The notes: generated by a model not told the origin, from the sequence alone. A DNA stretch of 64,000 nucleotides from Shewanella marinintestina (GCF_023283845.1 NZ_JAKILC010000018.1:1-64000); one strand, 5' to 3'; positions 1-8,579 are shown, counted from the stretch's first letter. Program-made: numbers and translations.

Positions 1-106
1 AGAGTTGTGGCACCACCTGAATCCATTCCGAACTCAGAAGTGAAACGCAATATCGCCGATGGTAGTGTGGGGTCTCCCCATGTGAGAGTAGGTCATTTCC
101 AGGCGC
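1..106 (+). rRNA. rrf: 5S ribosomal RNA, 3' part (5' end outside window)
   Basis: The sequence matches the conserved gammaproteobacterial 5S core, including CCGAACTCAGAAGTGAAACG and GGTAGTGTGGGGTCTCCCCA, and ends with the closing-stem strand around CCAGGCGCC. About 14 nucleotides of the 5' end, including the other strand of the closing stem, lie before position 1. It is presumably the last gene of an rRNA operon entering from the left, because a strong terminator follows within 20 bases. The exact 3' end is uncertain by one or two bases. Confidence 0.95.
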
Positions 107-120
107 CAAATAACGATAAA

Positions 121-150
121 GCCCGTTGCTAATGCAACGGGCTTTTTTCG
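121..150 (+). terminator. Intrinsic terminator of the rRNA operon
   Basis: A perfect 9-bp stem (GCCCGTTGC / GCAACGGGC) with a TAAT loop is followed at once by six T and a further T-run. It sits about 15 bases past the 5S 3' end. Confidence 0.93.
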
Positions 151-844
151 TTTTTGTCTGGAAAGATGGCCACTCGGACATGGGGGAATAAAAAGCCCGA
201 ACGTAGTGAGGTTCAGTACCCATGTGGAGTAGGGTGAGGCCCTTGTGCTTATCAAATGAAGCTTAATGCAAGGGGTGAACGCGGAGAGCTTTTGACCTGC
301 AGGAAATTCAGACTTCAAGGCATTCAATCGCTGTATATCCATATCCAAAAGACCTATATGTTTACTTCCGCGACTCGCTATAAAGGGAGTGTGTACTCCT
401 AGATAGTTGATACACTCACCAGAGTCGTAGAGCATTTCTAGCGGGGGAGTTACAGCGAGATAAATACGTTCGGATTTTTTTATAGACTATGAATCTGTTA
501 TATAGATATAAATCATTATTCTTATTTAAATCCTCCCGATGCGCTGCAAGATTGCAAAGTACTTTGAGCCTTCTAACCCCTCAAAGGCACAGTTGGTTTC
601 TAGTTACTGATTTATCGATACCTTAGTCGGAATTTCAATATGATTCGCTGAGTTTTGAAAGGCTGATATATATCTGTAAAACTAAGATTTAAATTCCTGT
701 CAGGAAATTGGGACAAAGCATAGGGATGAAAAATATTTTGGTTTTAGAAACCGCAACGGGGCTGGCATTGTGTTGTTTAATCGCTCTTACAGGGATTTGG
801 CAAGCTTGTGTCCGTTAAGGGCAACGGACACTGAAGCTGTAGTA
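151..844. other. Gene-poor stretch between the 5S terminator and the first protein gene
   Basis: No convincing gene is seen apart from a doubtful 30-codon frame at 726-818. A long minus-strand open frame across 34-435 is antisense to the 5S gene and is not credible. Small structures are visible: the palindrome TTCCTG-T-CAGGAA at 694-706 and a 9-bp hairpin GTGTCCGTT/AACGGACAC near 806-830. This is the junction between the rRNA operon and the lateral flagellar cluster. Confidence 0.5.
726..818 (+). CDS. Possible 30-residue single-span membrane peptide (doubtful)
   Basis: ATG at 726 opens a 30-codon frame whose central residues (LALCCLIALTGIW) could form one membrane helix. The only purine-rich sequence upstream (AGGG) touches the ATG, so ribosome binding is poor. 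The stop codon falls in a 9-bp hairpin. No family is recognised. It is recorded only because nothing else occupies this stretch. Confidence 0.15.
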   Translation: MKNILVLETATGLALCCLIALTGIWQACVR

Positions 845-1129
845 CTAGAAGAAAAAGAAGTAGGCGATGATAACGAAGGACATTAATGCGCCCATTATCA
901 CGGGATAAATTTGGTAACTGTCTTCTGCCCTGCGGGCACGCTTGAAACATAGGTTGACTAGAATAAGATTAAAGATGACCACCATCACTGACGTAATAGC
1001 GCCATGACGAAAAGACATACTCTTTATTTCTACAAATAGGTAAAGCAATACAACCCAGTCGAATAAAATCAAATATAGAAAAAGTTTCTGCAGAAAGTCA
1101 GGTCCTTTACGTATATATGAAGCAGGCAT
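845..1129 (-). CDS. Small hypothetical inner-membrane protein (94 aa)
   Basis: The open frame reaches 1150, but a strong AAGGAGA lies seven bases before the ATG at 1129, so the protein probably starts MPASYIRKG. Three hydrophobic segments are visible: about residues 15-33 (FLYLILFDWVVLLYLFV), 45-61 (ITSVMVVIFNLILVNLC) and 77-94 (a C-terminal stretch ending in four Phe), with a basic loop FKRARR between the second and third. That suggests a small polytopic membrane protein. I do not recognise the family. It lies just downstream of lafU on the same strand but about 100 bases away and has its own ribosome site, so membership in the flagellar operon is uncertain. Confidence 0.6.
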   Translation of the reverse strand: MPASYIRKGPDFLQKLFLYLILFDWVVLLYLFVEIKSMSFRHGAITSVMVVIFNLILVNLCFKRARRAEDSYQIYPVIMGALMSFVIIAYFFFF

Positions 1130-1231
1130 TGTGATCTCCTTATATTTCACTAAATACCCTGGTTGTTTAGCAATTAAATCGAAAGTAGCCGATTTAAAGT
1201 TTGTTACTGATGAGGTGAGTCTGAGATAAAC

Positions 1232-2254
1232 TTATTGCGAGTCGTTATTAGTCGTCCATGATTGTGGGTATCGAACCCGAGTTTGATTGGCTTCTGCTAC
1301 CTGCTTTGCCTGTTTTAGTACACTTTTTGCAGCGCTGTCTTCAACGGTTAACCCCATCATCTGCTTAAGTTGGTTTTCTGCAGCTGAGGTCATTACTAAT
1401 ACTTCTATACGGCGGTTTGCTGCGGCAGCTGGATCTTCGGCAATATAAGGTACTTGATCAGCCATGCCTGTTACTTGAATGACTTGGTTGCGATTAATTC
1501 CGCCGTATTCTAATACCCTTCTTGCTAAAAGTGCACGTTTACTTGAGAGCTCCCAGTTGGTAAAGCTTTTACCTGCATAAGGACTAGAGTCTGTGTGGCC
1601 TGAAATGGTTATTTTGTTTTCTACTTGGCTTAATAATGGGCCTAATGCCATTAATAGATCTTCAAAGTATGGCATCATCTCTGAGCTGCCACGAGTAAAC
1701 ATAAATTGATGTATATTATCATGCATTAATATACGTACGCCTTGCGGTACTACTTGCAGTTCGACATTAGCCCCCATACTTACATCACGAATGACATTAT
1801 CGATTTCTCGTGCAAGAAACTCTAGTTGTGCTTGGGTTTCAAATTTTCCCGGCACTAAAGCGTTTAGTTTAGGACCTCTACCGGCTTTAGCATTTTCCTC
1901 GCCAAAAGGAATACGGTTATGCATGGCTGGGCCACTTTTATCTACACCTGTTGAGGTTGCTGGCAGCACGGCTTGCTGAATACCTAAGTTGCCGTTGAAA
2001 TCCAACATTGAAGGTGCGCCGCCTAAATCAAAGGGATTAATCGAGCCGTTATCGTAAAGGTCGCCGTTTAAGTACTGCACAATCATGGTTCTTTCTTGCT
2101 GATCAGCAATCTGCATTATCCATAGCACCATAAAGAGCGCCATCATGGCTAATGTGAAATCAGCGAAAGCAACCTTCCAAGCGCCACCGTGGGTTGACTT
2201 AGTTTTAGTGCGTTTTTTTCGGCGAATGATAACTGGCTCGGGTCTGATTAACAT
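1232..2254 (-). CDS. lafU: Lateral flagellar stator protein LafU (MotB-like)
   Basis: MotB-family stator subunit; with LafT it forms the ion channel that drives the lateral motor and anchors it to peptidoglycan. Starting at the ATG at 2254, a short basic N-terminus leads into one membrane helix (AFADFTLAMMALFMVLWIM). Its Asp32 occupies the position of the essential proton-binding Asp of MotB. The C-terminal half is an OmpA-type peptidoglycan-binding domain (SGHTDSSPYAG, then ANRRIEVLVM). A longer TTG start at 2278 is possible, but the ATG overlaps the lafT stop as TAATG, typical of coupled stator genes. It is the last gene of the lafB-lafU run. The MotB-like rather than PomB-like helix suggests proton drive (inference). 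Confidence 0.93.
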   Translation of the reverse strand: MLIRPEPVIIRRKKRTKTKSTHGGAWKVAFADFTLAMMALFMVLWIMQIADQQERTMIVQYLNGDLYDNGSINPFDLGGAPSMLDFNGNLGIQQAVLPATSTGVDKSGPAMHNRIPFGEENAKAGRGPKLNALVPGKFETQAQLEFLAREIDNVIRDVSMGANVELQVVPQGVRILMHDNIHQFMFTRGSSEMMPYFEDLLMALGPLLSQVENKITISGHTDSSPYAGKSFTNWELSSKRALLARRVLEYGGINRNQVIQVTGMADQVPYIAEDPAAAANRRIEVLVMTSAAENQLKQMMGLTVEDSAAKSVLKQAKQVAEANQTRVRYPQSWTTNNDSQ

Positions 2255-3111
2255 TAGCTTTTTTGCTCCGCCATCCAACGTTCAAGCTCAATAAAACTAG
2301 GGCGATTTTCACTTTGGATCTGTTTGCGTCCGGCATCTATGGCTTGCATCGGCGGTTTGCCTTTGGCAAATGCGGTTAGGGCTGCTGCGACACAACGCAT
2401 TTGAGCGGACTTTCTTTCTACCAAATGCTCAAGTGCTTTAGAAAGAGGGTCGAATAAACAGTAGCAGGCAAAGATACCAATAAATGTGCCCACTAATGCA
2501 GCAGCAACCTTTACACCAATCATGGTTATGGGGCCGTCTATGTTAGACATGGTAATAATAATCCCCATTACTGCAGCTAGAATACCAAAGCCTGGCATAG
2601 CTTCTGCTGTTTTACTTAGAGCATGAGATGGACGCATTCTATCTTCTTCGATACGGTGGATCTCTTCTTCTAGAATATGCTCTAAGTCATGAGGTGAGAT
2701 TTTACCGATAGATTGTAATCTTAGGTTATCGATAAGGAAGCTAAGTACATTGGGATGTTCTAATACCGCGGGATACATTAGAAACAATGAGCTTTCGTTA
2801 GGGTTCTCAATGTGGTCATCAAGAATGCGTAATCCTTGTGCCTGTATTTGAGACATTAGCATGCCCATTAGGCCAAAAAGCTGAGGATAAAGCTCAGGAT
2901 CTTCTTGTTCAACACGAAACAACTCTTTAAGTTGCTCAACCATTTCTATCAGGACTGGTTTAGGATTTGCTATCACTAGAGCGCCAATACCTGCGCCAAA
3001 AATGATCAGTATTTCAGCTGGCTGCCATAAAGAGACCAATGCTCCTCCAGCCCAAATATAGCCTCCAAACACTGAAAACATTATGATTACTAGCCCTAAC
3101 AGTTTACTCAT
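2254..3111 (-). CDS. lafT: Lateral flagellar stator protein LafT (MotA-like)
   Basis: MotA-family stator subunit of 285 residues with four membrane spans: two at residues 1-50 and two at about 165-225, separated by a large cytoplasmic loop with charged residues that contact FliG in the family. The conserved prolines of MotA helices 3 and 4 are present (MPGFGILAAVMG and CLFDPLSKALE). It is directly upstream of lafU with TAATG overlap, and 14 bases downstream of lafS. With LafU it should form the torque-generating unit specific to the lateral motor. Confidence 0.94.
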   Translation of the reverse strand: MSKLLGLVIIMFSVFGGYIWAGGALVSLWQPAEILIIFGAGIGALVIANPKPVLIEMVEQLKELFRVEQEDPELYPQLFGLMGMLMSQIQAQGLRILDDHIENPNESSLFLMYPAVLEHPNVLSFLIDNLRLQSIGKISPHDLEHILEEEIHRIEEDRMRPSHALSKTAEAMPGFGILAAVMGIIITMSNIDGPITMIGVKVAAALVGTFIGIFACYCLFDPLSKALEHLVERKSAQMRCVAAALTAFAKGKPPMQAIDAGRKQIQSENRPSFIELERWMAEQKS

Positions 3112-3125
3112 TCTATCTCACCTGA

Positions 3126-3848
3126 TTACCGTTCCCATTGGTGGTAGACGTTGTGAAGTTGCTTAACAGCTTGTTTATGCAGTTGGCAAATCCGAGTTTC
3201 TGTCAGACCTAATGTTGCGGCAATTTCTTTTAAATTAAGTTCATGTTGATAGTAAAGCGACAGGATCACCTGTTCTCTTTTGTTTAATTTTGAAATTGCC
3301 TGGAATAAATATTCTTTTGCTGAAAATTGCTCCAATACATCATTGCTATCAACAAAGTGGCGTCCATCACTAATTAGTTCATCTAAGCTATGCATGGATT
3401 CTGATTGTGAAGCAAATAGGCGCTCGCGGTATTCAATAGGGCTAAGAGACATAGCCGCGGCAATTTCTTTGTCGCTAGGCTCACGCTCTAGCTGACGAGT
3501 CAGCTTTCTAATCATGTCATTTAGCTCATGGGCTTGCTGTCTTACAGGCCTTGGGCGCCAATCTTGACGGCGTAGCTCATCCAAAATTGCGCCTCGTATC
3601 CTTTGACCAGCAAAAGAAATAAAGCCGTTATCATATTCTCCAGGGTAGCGTCTCGCAGACTCGAGCAGTGCCATTAAACCAATCTGCTCCATATCCTCGA
3701 TAGCTAAAACTGAACCACAATGGCTTCTTAGTTGGGATACTGAACGTTTTACTAAGGGTAAGTATTGCGTCATAACCTGGCCTTCAGAAAGTCGTCTTAC
3801 CGCAGGATCTTCACTTACTTCTTGGTACGCAGATTGGGCTGTATTCAT
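3126..3848 (-). CDS. lafS: Lateral flagellar sigma-28 factor LafS (FliA-like)
   Basis: RNA polymerase sigma factor of the FliA family, 240 residues. It shows region 2 (EDMEQIGLMALLESARRYP and GQRIRGAILDELRRQDW), a region 3 segment (DKEIAAAMSLSPIEY) and region 4 with a helix-turn-helix (LKEIAATLGLTETRICQLH). In lateral systems of Vibrio and Aeromonas, LafS transcribes late genes such as flagellin and stators. Here a sigma-28-like promoter precedes lafA. Its likely antagonist is FlgM at 20925-21203. AAGG lies about nine bases before the ATG. Confidence 0.93.
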   Translation of the reverse strand: MNTAQSAYQEVSEDPAVRRLSEGQVMTQYLPLVKRSVSQLRSHCGSVLAIEDMEQIGLMALLESARRYPGEYDNGFISFAGQRIRGAILDELRRQDWRPRPVRQQAHELNDMIRKLTRQLEREPSDKEIAAAMSLSPIEYRERLFASQSESMHSLDELISDGRHFVDSNDVLEQFSAKEYLFQAISKLNKREQVILSLYYQHELNLKEIAATLGLTETRICQLHKQAVKQLHNVYHQWER

Positions 3849-3859
3849 TGCAAAGACCT

Positions 3860-4303
3860 TTATTGAATAACCATACGAGTGAATAAGACTTCATCTAATT
3901 CAATGGCGAAGTCATTTTTAGCCAGCACAACCGACAGTAAGTTGTGTGCCTCTGTTTGTAACGATTCAAATTGTTTAGCGTTATTTAGCTCGTTAAAGTG
4001 CTTGTTGGAAAACATCTTCATTAATGAATTTCTAATAACTGGATCTGCTTGCTCAATGGTGTGAGCTACGTTCGCAGAGCGACTTTTGAAAGCCATTTCG
4101 AGCAATAGGTAATGAGGGTATTCGTCACCAGGAATAGAGATAACGAACTTTTCTAATGGGTAAAATTGTGCTGTTGGGGGAGTTTTCTCTGTAGCAAACA
4201 AGTCTTTATTAAGCAGTTGTGGAGACTGTGCTCCAAGCCAAAATGAAGCGGCTGTCCAGCCTAGAAGTAAGGCAGAAATAGTGATTTTTTTAGTTAATGC
4301 CAT
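3860..4303 (-). CDS. lafF: FliL-like lateral flagellar protein LafF
   Basis: FliL family, 147 residues: one N-terminal membrane helix (about residues 8-26) and a periplasmic domain containing the typical FYPLEKFVISIPG and HYLLLEMAFKS segments. It ends in the family's C-terminal pattern (EVLFTRMVIQ). FliL proteins associate with the stator around the basal body. It lies between lafE and lafS; AAGGA stands eight bases before the ATG. The lateral-system name follows gene order. Confidence 0.85.
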   Translation of the reverse strand: MALTKKITISALLLGWTAASFWLGAQSPQLLNKDLFATEKTPPTAQFYPLEKFVISIPGDEYPHYLLLEMAFKSRSANVAHTIEQADPVIRNSLMKMFSNKHFNELNNAKQFESLQTEAHNLLSVVLAKNDFAIELDEVLFTRMVIQ

Positions 4304-4318
4304 AGTTTTAGTCCTTAA

Positions 4319-5413
4319 TTATGCAAGCAAATCAACGTAGTCTTGTTGAGGGGGAACAGTTCTCTCTGCAGCTGATTCATGCATTCCTGCAATTGAGATA
4401 ACAGGTTGGTTTGGGTCTTGCTGCTGTTTGTTTTGCGACTCGCCTTGACTCACATCAACATCAATTAAGCCGCCATGATCATTAGCTAAATCGCTACGTA
4501 ACCTGTCGAGGCCAGCTAACATTGCATCACGAATGACTGAGTTGGCGGCATGCATTTGAATATGTAGGCGATCACCATCTAAGCGTACGTTGAGTTCAAT
4601 TTTGCCTAGTTCTGGTGGATCTAAACGGATCTCGGCTTGCTTTATCTGCTGATCTATTTGAAAACGAATCTGTTCTCTTAGGGGCGAAAGCATATCGTGA
4701 GCTTGCTGTAGTAGCGGTGCCGACTGAGTTACAGATACTGGTCCCCACTGTGCAATAGCGCTTTGTGAGCGGGTATTGGTACTAATTAACTGATTAGTCA
4801 TTGAATCAAGGCCATCTAGATTAGTCGCATCTAGCTGTTGTCCATTGAATGACGTTTGTAGCGCAGACATATGCGATATAGCCGTGTTATTCAGCGTTTT
4901 TGTTAACCCTAAATCTAAGTTTAAAGTGTTAGATTGTTTAACTAGGTTTGCATTATTAAAGCTAATCGTGTTTTGGGTGTTTGTAAGGCTTTTTTCTAGA
5001 TTTGAATTTATATTTTCAGGCGATTTTTGGAGATGTGAAGTGACGCTATTTGCCGTTACTGATGTAAGTTGTTTACCTAGAAAAACTTGATTTATTCTAT
5101 TTTGAATATCACCTAAAACATCTATTTGGCTGGCATTATTTTGGCTATAAATGGCGTTGTTAGCGACTAAACCTAATGTAGTTATTTGGGTGTTTATAAC
5201 AGAACTTTCAGATGTATAAGTCGTATTCGCTAGTCTATTCATGCTATCTGGAGGCAAGATTGTCTGCGGTTGAGCCAATGCGAAAGGCACAGCTTCGTTA
5301 ACGCTTTCAGTGTCAGCATTGTCATAACTTGTCACCGATGATGCAGGCTTTATCTGGCCGTTAGTCAAGGGGTTAGTAGTGGGCGTAGTATTGATTAATA
5401 CTGAGTTATTCAT
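4319..5413 (-). CDS. lafE: Hook-length control protein LafE (FliK-like)
   Basis: FliK-type protein that sets hook length and triggers the FlhB export switch. The N-terminal two thirds are low-complexity and rich in Asn, Thr, Ser and Gln. The C-terminal domain is diagnostic: LDPPELGKIELNVRLDGDRL and AANSVIRDAMLAGLDRLRSD, about residues 255-310. The open frame extends to 5461, but the ATG at 5413 has a GGTGGGG ribosome site and overlaps the lafD stop by eight bases (ATGAATAA), giving 364 residues. FlhB of the same system (33432-34565) should be its partner. Confidence 0.9.
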   Translation of the reverse strand: MNNSVLINTTPTTNPLTNGQIKPASSVTSYDNADTESVNEAVPFALAQPQTILPPDSMNRLANTTYTSESSVINTQITTLGLVANNAIYSQNNASQIDVLGDIQNRINQVFLGKQLTSVTANSVTSHLQKSPENINSNLEKSLTNTQNTISFNNANLVKQSNTLNLDLGLTKTLNNTAISHMSALQTSFNGQQLDATNLDGLDSMTNQLISTNTRSQSAIAQWGPVSVTQSAPLLQQAHDMLSPLREQIRFQIDQQIKQAEIRLDPPELGKIELNVRLDGDRLHIQMHAANSVIRDAMLAGLDRLRSDLANDHGGLIDVDVSQGESQNKQQQDPNQPVISIAGMHESAAERTVPPQQDYVDLLA

Positions 5414-5732
5414 AATTAACCCCACCGCTTGCGCAGGTAAATTGATAAGCAGCAAGGCCATCTTGTTGCTGCTTAAAAATATCCATCTCTTGCTTTAATT
5501 GGCCTTGTGCTTGTTGCAATTGCTGCACTATAGCCTGATGAGTATTTGCGAGAGACTGGCGTGCAACTAGCTGTGATCGGCAAGTAGGCTTACCCGCTTT
5601 TATCAGTGCATTAATCATTTTTTGATTTACTATTGCCAATTTTTCCCAATCCTGTGCTTGAGCGTGAAACTGCAGGGCTTTTTCAAACCGTTGCCATTGC
5701 TCAATTGAGATTGGACCATCCAGATCTGACAT
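5406..5732 (-). CDS. lafD: FliT-like flagellar chaperone LafD
   Basis: Small mostly helical protein of 108 residues rich in Gln, Ala and Lys, located exactly where fliT homologues sit (after fliS, before fliK) in lateral clusters. FliT-family proteins chaperone the FliD cap protein. Sequence support is weak because FliT is poorly conserved, so the call rests mainly on size, predicted helices and gene order. AAGGTGA six bases before the ATG supports this start, which overlaps lafC by 32 bases. Confidence 0.7.
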   Translation of the reverse strand: MSDLDGPISIEQWQRFEKALQFHAQAQDWEKLAIVNQKMINALIKAGKPTCRSQLVARQSLANTHQAIVQQLQQAQGQLKQEMDIFKQQQDGLAAYQFTCASGGVNYE

Positions 5733-6081
5733 CGGTAATCACCTTGGTTATAGGAGTGAGTGCACTAGTGCTGTTTTCAACACTAGCAACGACTAATTGG
5801 CGACTGCAGTAGTCATAAAGCTGATTCAGTTTTGTCGCGACTTCACCACCATTTTCGATATCCAACATTGAATCCAAACCGTGAACGATATTTAGGCACT
5901 TATTGATGCTTTGACCTTTATCCTCATAGCTTTTTCTTTGCATAAAACCTGCAGCGCGTTCGATCTCTTCTAGTAGACCATCAAGCAACATACGCACCAT
6001 TTCATGTGGGTTTGCAGCCGCAGCTCTAGCATTAATAGAGGTTTGCTTATAAGCATTAAAAGGATCGTGCTCGTTTAACAT
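5701..6081 (-). CDS. lafC: Flagellin chaperone LafC (FliS-like)
   Basis: FliS family, 126 residues. The N-terminal signature YKQTSINARAAAANPHEMVRML with a following LLDGLLEEIERAAGFM helix is typical of FliS, as is its length. FliS holds flagellin unfolded in the cytoplasm for export; the likely client is LafA at 7764-8579. It lies between lafB (14-base gap) and lafD (32-base overlap). Confidence 0.92.
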   Translation of the reverse strand: MLNEHDPFNAYKQTSINARAAAANPHEMVRMLLDGLLEEIERAAGFMQRKSYEDKGQSINKCLNIVHGLDSMLDIENGGEVATKLNQLYDYCSRQLVVASVENSTSALTPITKVITDVRSGWSNLN

Positions 6082-6095
6082 TTTGCTAGAATTCC

Positions 6096-7475
6096 TTAAT
6101 AAAACAGCGCACTGGCTGAGTTAAGTTGGTTAATGGTGTTTTCCATTGCGGTAAACTGTGAAAGGTAAATTTGGTATCTTTGTTCCATTTGGCGATCGTG
6201 GTTATCCATGCTGGTTTCAACACGTTCAATCTGCTTTTCAAGATTGTCTTTTTTGAGATCCATCGAGCCTTGGAATTTGGTGAAAGGGTCAATTAGGGTG
6301 TCGAGTCTATCGATATAGCTACCACTGTCGGTAAACATGGCTTGTATCGCATCAGGATCATCTTTTAGTGCTTTTGATAGCTTGTTTGAATCAATATCAA
6401 GCTTGCCGTCACGGCCCATTTCAACGCCAATATCCGATAAACGCATGCCGTTAGGAGCGCTATCAAATATGGCGTTGCGCATACCTTGTTGCAGCATTCT
6501 GATGCTTGAATCGCCCTTAAGTACGCCTAATTGGTCTTCGGTAATTGAAGAGTTAAAGTCGTCATCTTTATCGTCTTCATCTTTGTCATCGGTATCGCTA
6601 TCTTTATCTTCGTTTTCTTTGTTGAGATCATCTAACTCCTGACTGCCCATTGAGCGAGTCAACTTGTTAATCTCATCCATTAAATCGTTAAAGATATCGA
6701 CAAAGTCCTCTACGGCTTTCTCACTGGCGTCGGTATCTGATTCGATTCTAATACTGCTACTTTCACCAGCGGTATGGGCTTTATTAAGCTCGATTGATAC
6801 GCCGTCGATAACATTGGCTAAATTGTTGCTGCTACTAGTGATATCGATACCATTTAGATTGACCATGGCATCTTGTGCTGCGCGGCGTTCAGTCATGCCC
6901 CAATCGGCACCATTCATAGTGACATTGATATTGTTTGCTGCGCCAGATTCCTTCGAAGAAAGCATAAGCTCAACTTGGCCACCAGTGCGTACCAAAGAAG
7001 CTTGAACTCCTGGGTTGTCTGGATGCTCGTTGATCATGCTGGTGAGATCTTTGACGGTAGCTGTGCCATCGGGATTGAGCACTGCCATATCTAGGCTTAC
7101 ACTTTTACCGCCAAGTTGGATTTCAAGTACACCTGTTGTTGGAATTAAAGTATCTTCACTAGCGAAATTTTTAGTCAGTTGGTGTGCTTGCGCAAGTTGC
7201 TGTACGTGCAGGTCATAGTTACCCGCTGGTGCGCCACTTTCGACCGTGATGCTGGCATTGTCATCGCTGATTGATGAGGTTTTGCTCTCAAAGGCATCAC
7301 CGTTAATCTTTTCAAGATTACTGGTCATTTTATCTAGACTGCGTTCAAGGATCTTATAAGCATCAAGTTGTGATTCGTACTTGGTCTTGTTGCTTTCAAA
7401 TATCTGATCTTTGCCCATACGCTCAGCGGCAATAAGTTGTTCGGCGAATGTGGCGCCACCCATACCTGATATCAT
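6096..7475 (-). CDS. lafB: Filament cap protein LafB (FliD-like)
   Basis: FliD-type hook-associated protein 2 of 459 residues, which caps the filament and guides flagellin folding. It has the FliD N-terminal domain (YESQLDAYKILERSLDKM) and C-terminal domain (RVETSMDNHDRQMEQRYQIY, ending in the coiled region FTAMENTINQLN). Residues about 281-306 are an extremely acidic stretch of Asp, Glu and Lys that is unusual for the family. TTGGAGAG lies just before the ATG, and a near-perfect sigma-54 promoter lies 27-42 bases upstream. It heads the lafBCDEFSTU run. Confidence 0.93.
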   Translation of the reverse strand: MISGMGGATFAEQLIAAERMGKDQIFESNKTKYESQLDAYKILERSLDKMTSNLEKINGDAFESKTSSISDDNASITVESGAPAGNYDLHVQQLAQAHQLTKNFASEDTLIPTTGVLEIQLGGKSVSLDMAVLNPDGTATVKDLTSMINEHPDNPGVQASLVRTGGQVELMLSSKESGAANNINVTMNGADWGMTERRAAQDAMVNLNGIDITSSSNNLANVIDGVSIELNKAHTAGESSSIRIESDTDASEKAVEDFVDIFNDLMDEINKLTRSMGSQELDDLNKENEDKDSDTDDKDEDDKDDDFNSSITEDQLGVLKGDSSIRMLQQGMRNAIFDSAPNGMRLSDIGVEMGRDGKLDIDSNKLSKALKDDPDAIQAMFTDSGSYIDRLDTLIDPFTKFQGSMDLKKDNLEKQIERVETSMDNHDRQMEQRYQIYLSQFTAMENTINQLNSASALFY

Positions 7476-7501
7476 TTGATCTCTCCAATTCGTCTATTAA
7501 T

Positions 7502-7517
7502 GGCAACCTTTGTGCCA
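7502..7517 (-). promoter_or_regulatory. Sigma-54 promoter of lafB
   Basis: On the minus strand the element reads TGGCACAAAGGTTGCC. It matches the TGGCAC-N5-TTGC consensus, with the invariant GG and GC exactly ten bases apart. Transcription would start near 7491, leaving a leader of about 16 bases that contains the ribosome site. LafK (27394-28701) is the obvious activator. Confidence 0.85.
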
Positions 7518-7712
7518 TATATTTAAGTGGTTGTTTTTATAGGGTTGTGCTCTTGGTGTGTGCTTGCTATGACCTGGGTTTTTCCGTTTCCCATGGCATG
7601 AAGGGAAGTAGGACTTCCGTTATTGAAATTGGTTGATTTATTGCAAACCCTTATCTGATATAAGGCGACATTTGCAGAGGGAGGCTGAAGCGAAAGCGGG
7701 ATTTTTTATCAA

Positions 7713-7738
7713 TAAAAAAGAGCCCTAAGGCTCTTTTT
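7713..7738 (-). terminator. Terminator of lafA
   Basis: The hairpin AAAAAGAGCC-CTAA-GGCTCTTTTT is flanked by T-runs on either strand. It lies 26 bases past the lafA stop and before lafB, so lafA is probably a monocistronic transcript. Confidence 0.88.
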
Positions 7739-7763
7739 GAGGTCGGGATAAAAGGGAGGAAGA

Positions 7764-8579
7764 TTAGCCCAATAGACCCATAACCAAACCAGTGTTTTGG
7801 TTTGAAGAAGACAGAATGTTTGTACCTGCTTGAACCAGTAGCTGGTTCTTAGTCATCGCAGCAGTTTCAACAGCAAAGTCAGTGTCCATGATACGACCAG
7901 CAGCAGCTTTAGTGTTTTCGGTAACGTTAGTTAGGTTAGATGCCGTGTGACCTAGACGGTTGATACTCGCACCTAAGTTAGAACGTTCTGTACCAACAGC
8001 ATCAATGATTGCATCAACGTTGTCGATTTGAGCTTTTGCTGTCGCAGAGTCAGTAATATCACCAACAAATAGCGCTTTAACGTCAGCGACTTTAGTTGTT
8101 ACAGTTAACTGCTCAGAAGCTGTGTTAGAAGCACCAATTTGGAAGCCTACACCCGCATCTAAAGAAGTGAATAGCTTGTTTCCGCCGTATTCCGTGCTGT
8201 CGATAATACGGTTAGCTTCAGCGTTAAGTTCTTTGTATTCAGCACCAAGCGCTTTAATGTCTTCAGCAGAGTTCACGCCGTTAGCTGCTTGAGTTGCTAG
8301 TTCTTTTTGGCGAGAAGCAATATTGTTTAGCTCATCTAGTGCGCCGTCAGCAGTTTGTAGCATTGACGTTGCATCTGAAACGTTACGATTAGCAGTTTCC
8401 ATACCTGTTACGTTAGCATTTAGGCGAGTCGCAATCTGTAGACCCGCTGCATCATCAGCAGCGCTGTTGATACGAAGACCTGTTGATAGGCGCTCCATAG
8501 CGTTGCCAAGAAGGTCGTTATTTTTAGTGACAGCATTTTGAGCGATGTTTGACGCGTTATTAGTCATTACAGATAACAT
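7764..8579 (-). CDS. lafA: Lateral flagellin LafA
   Basis: Flagellin of 271 residues made up almost only of the conserved D0/D1 domains. The N-terminal half has RLSTGLRINSAADDAAGLQI; the C-terminal half has LGASINRLGHTASNLTN and ends QNTGLVMGLLG. The variable surface domains D2/D3 are essentially absent, giving a thin, simple filament typical of lateral flagellins. It is the only flagellin gene in the window. AAAGGA eight bases before the ATG supports the start. A sigma-28-like promoter is upstream and a terminator downstream. The divergent neighbour fliB probably methylates its lysines. Confidence 0.97.
   Translation of the reverse strand: MLSVMTNNASNIAQNAVTKNNDLLGNAMERLSTGLRINSAADDAAGLQIATRLNANVTGMETANRNVSDATSMLQTADGALDELNNIASRQKELATQAANGVNSAEDIKALGAEYKELNAEANRIIDSTEYGGNKLFTSLDAGVGFQIGASNTASEQLTVTTKVADVKALFVGDITDSATAKAQIDNVDAIIDAVGTERSNLGASINRLGHTASNLTNVTENTKAAAGRIMDTDFAVETAAMTKNQLLVQAGTNILSSSNQNTGLVMGLLG

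Noticed and set aside
34..435. 133-codon minus-strand open frame over the 5S gene
   Set aside because: It is antisense to a conserved rRNA and its terminator, with no ribosome site and no recognisable protein features.
6337..7218. Several plus-strand frames opposite lafB
   Set aside because: Serine/leucine-rich antisense shadows of a conserved flagellar gene.
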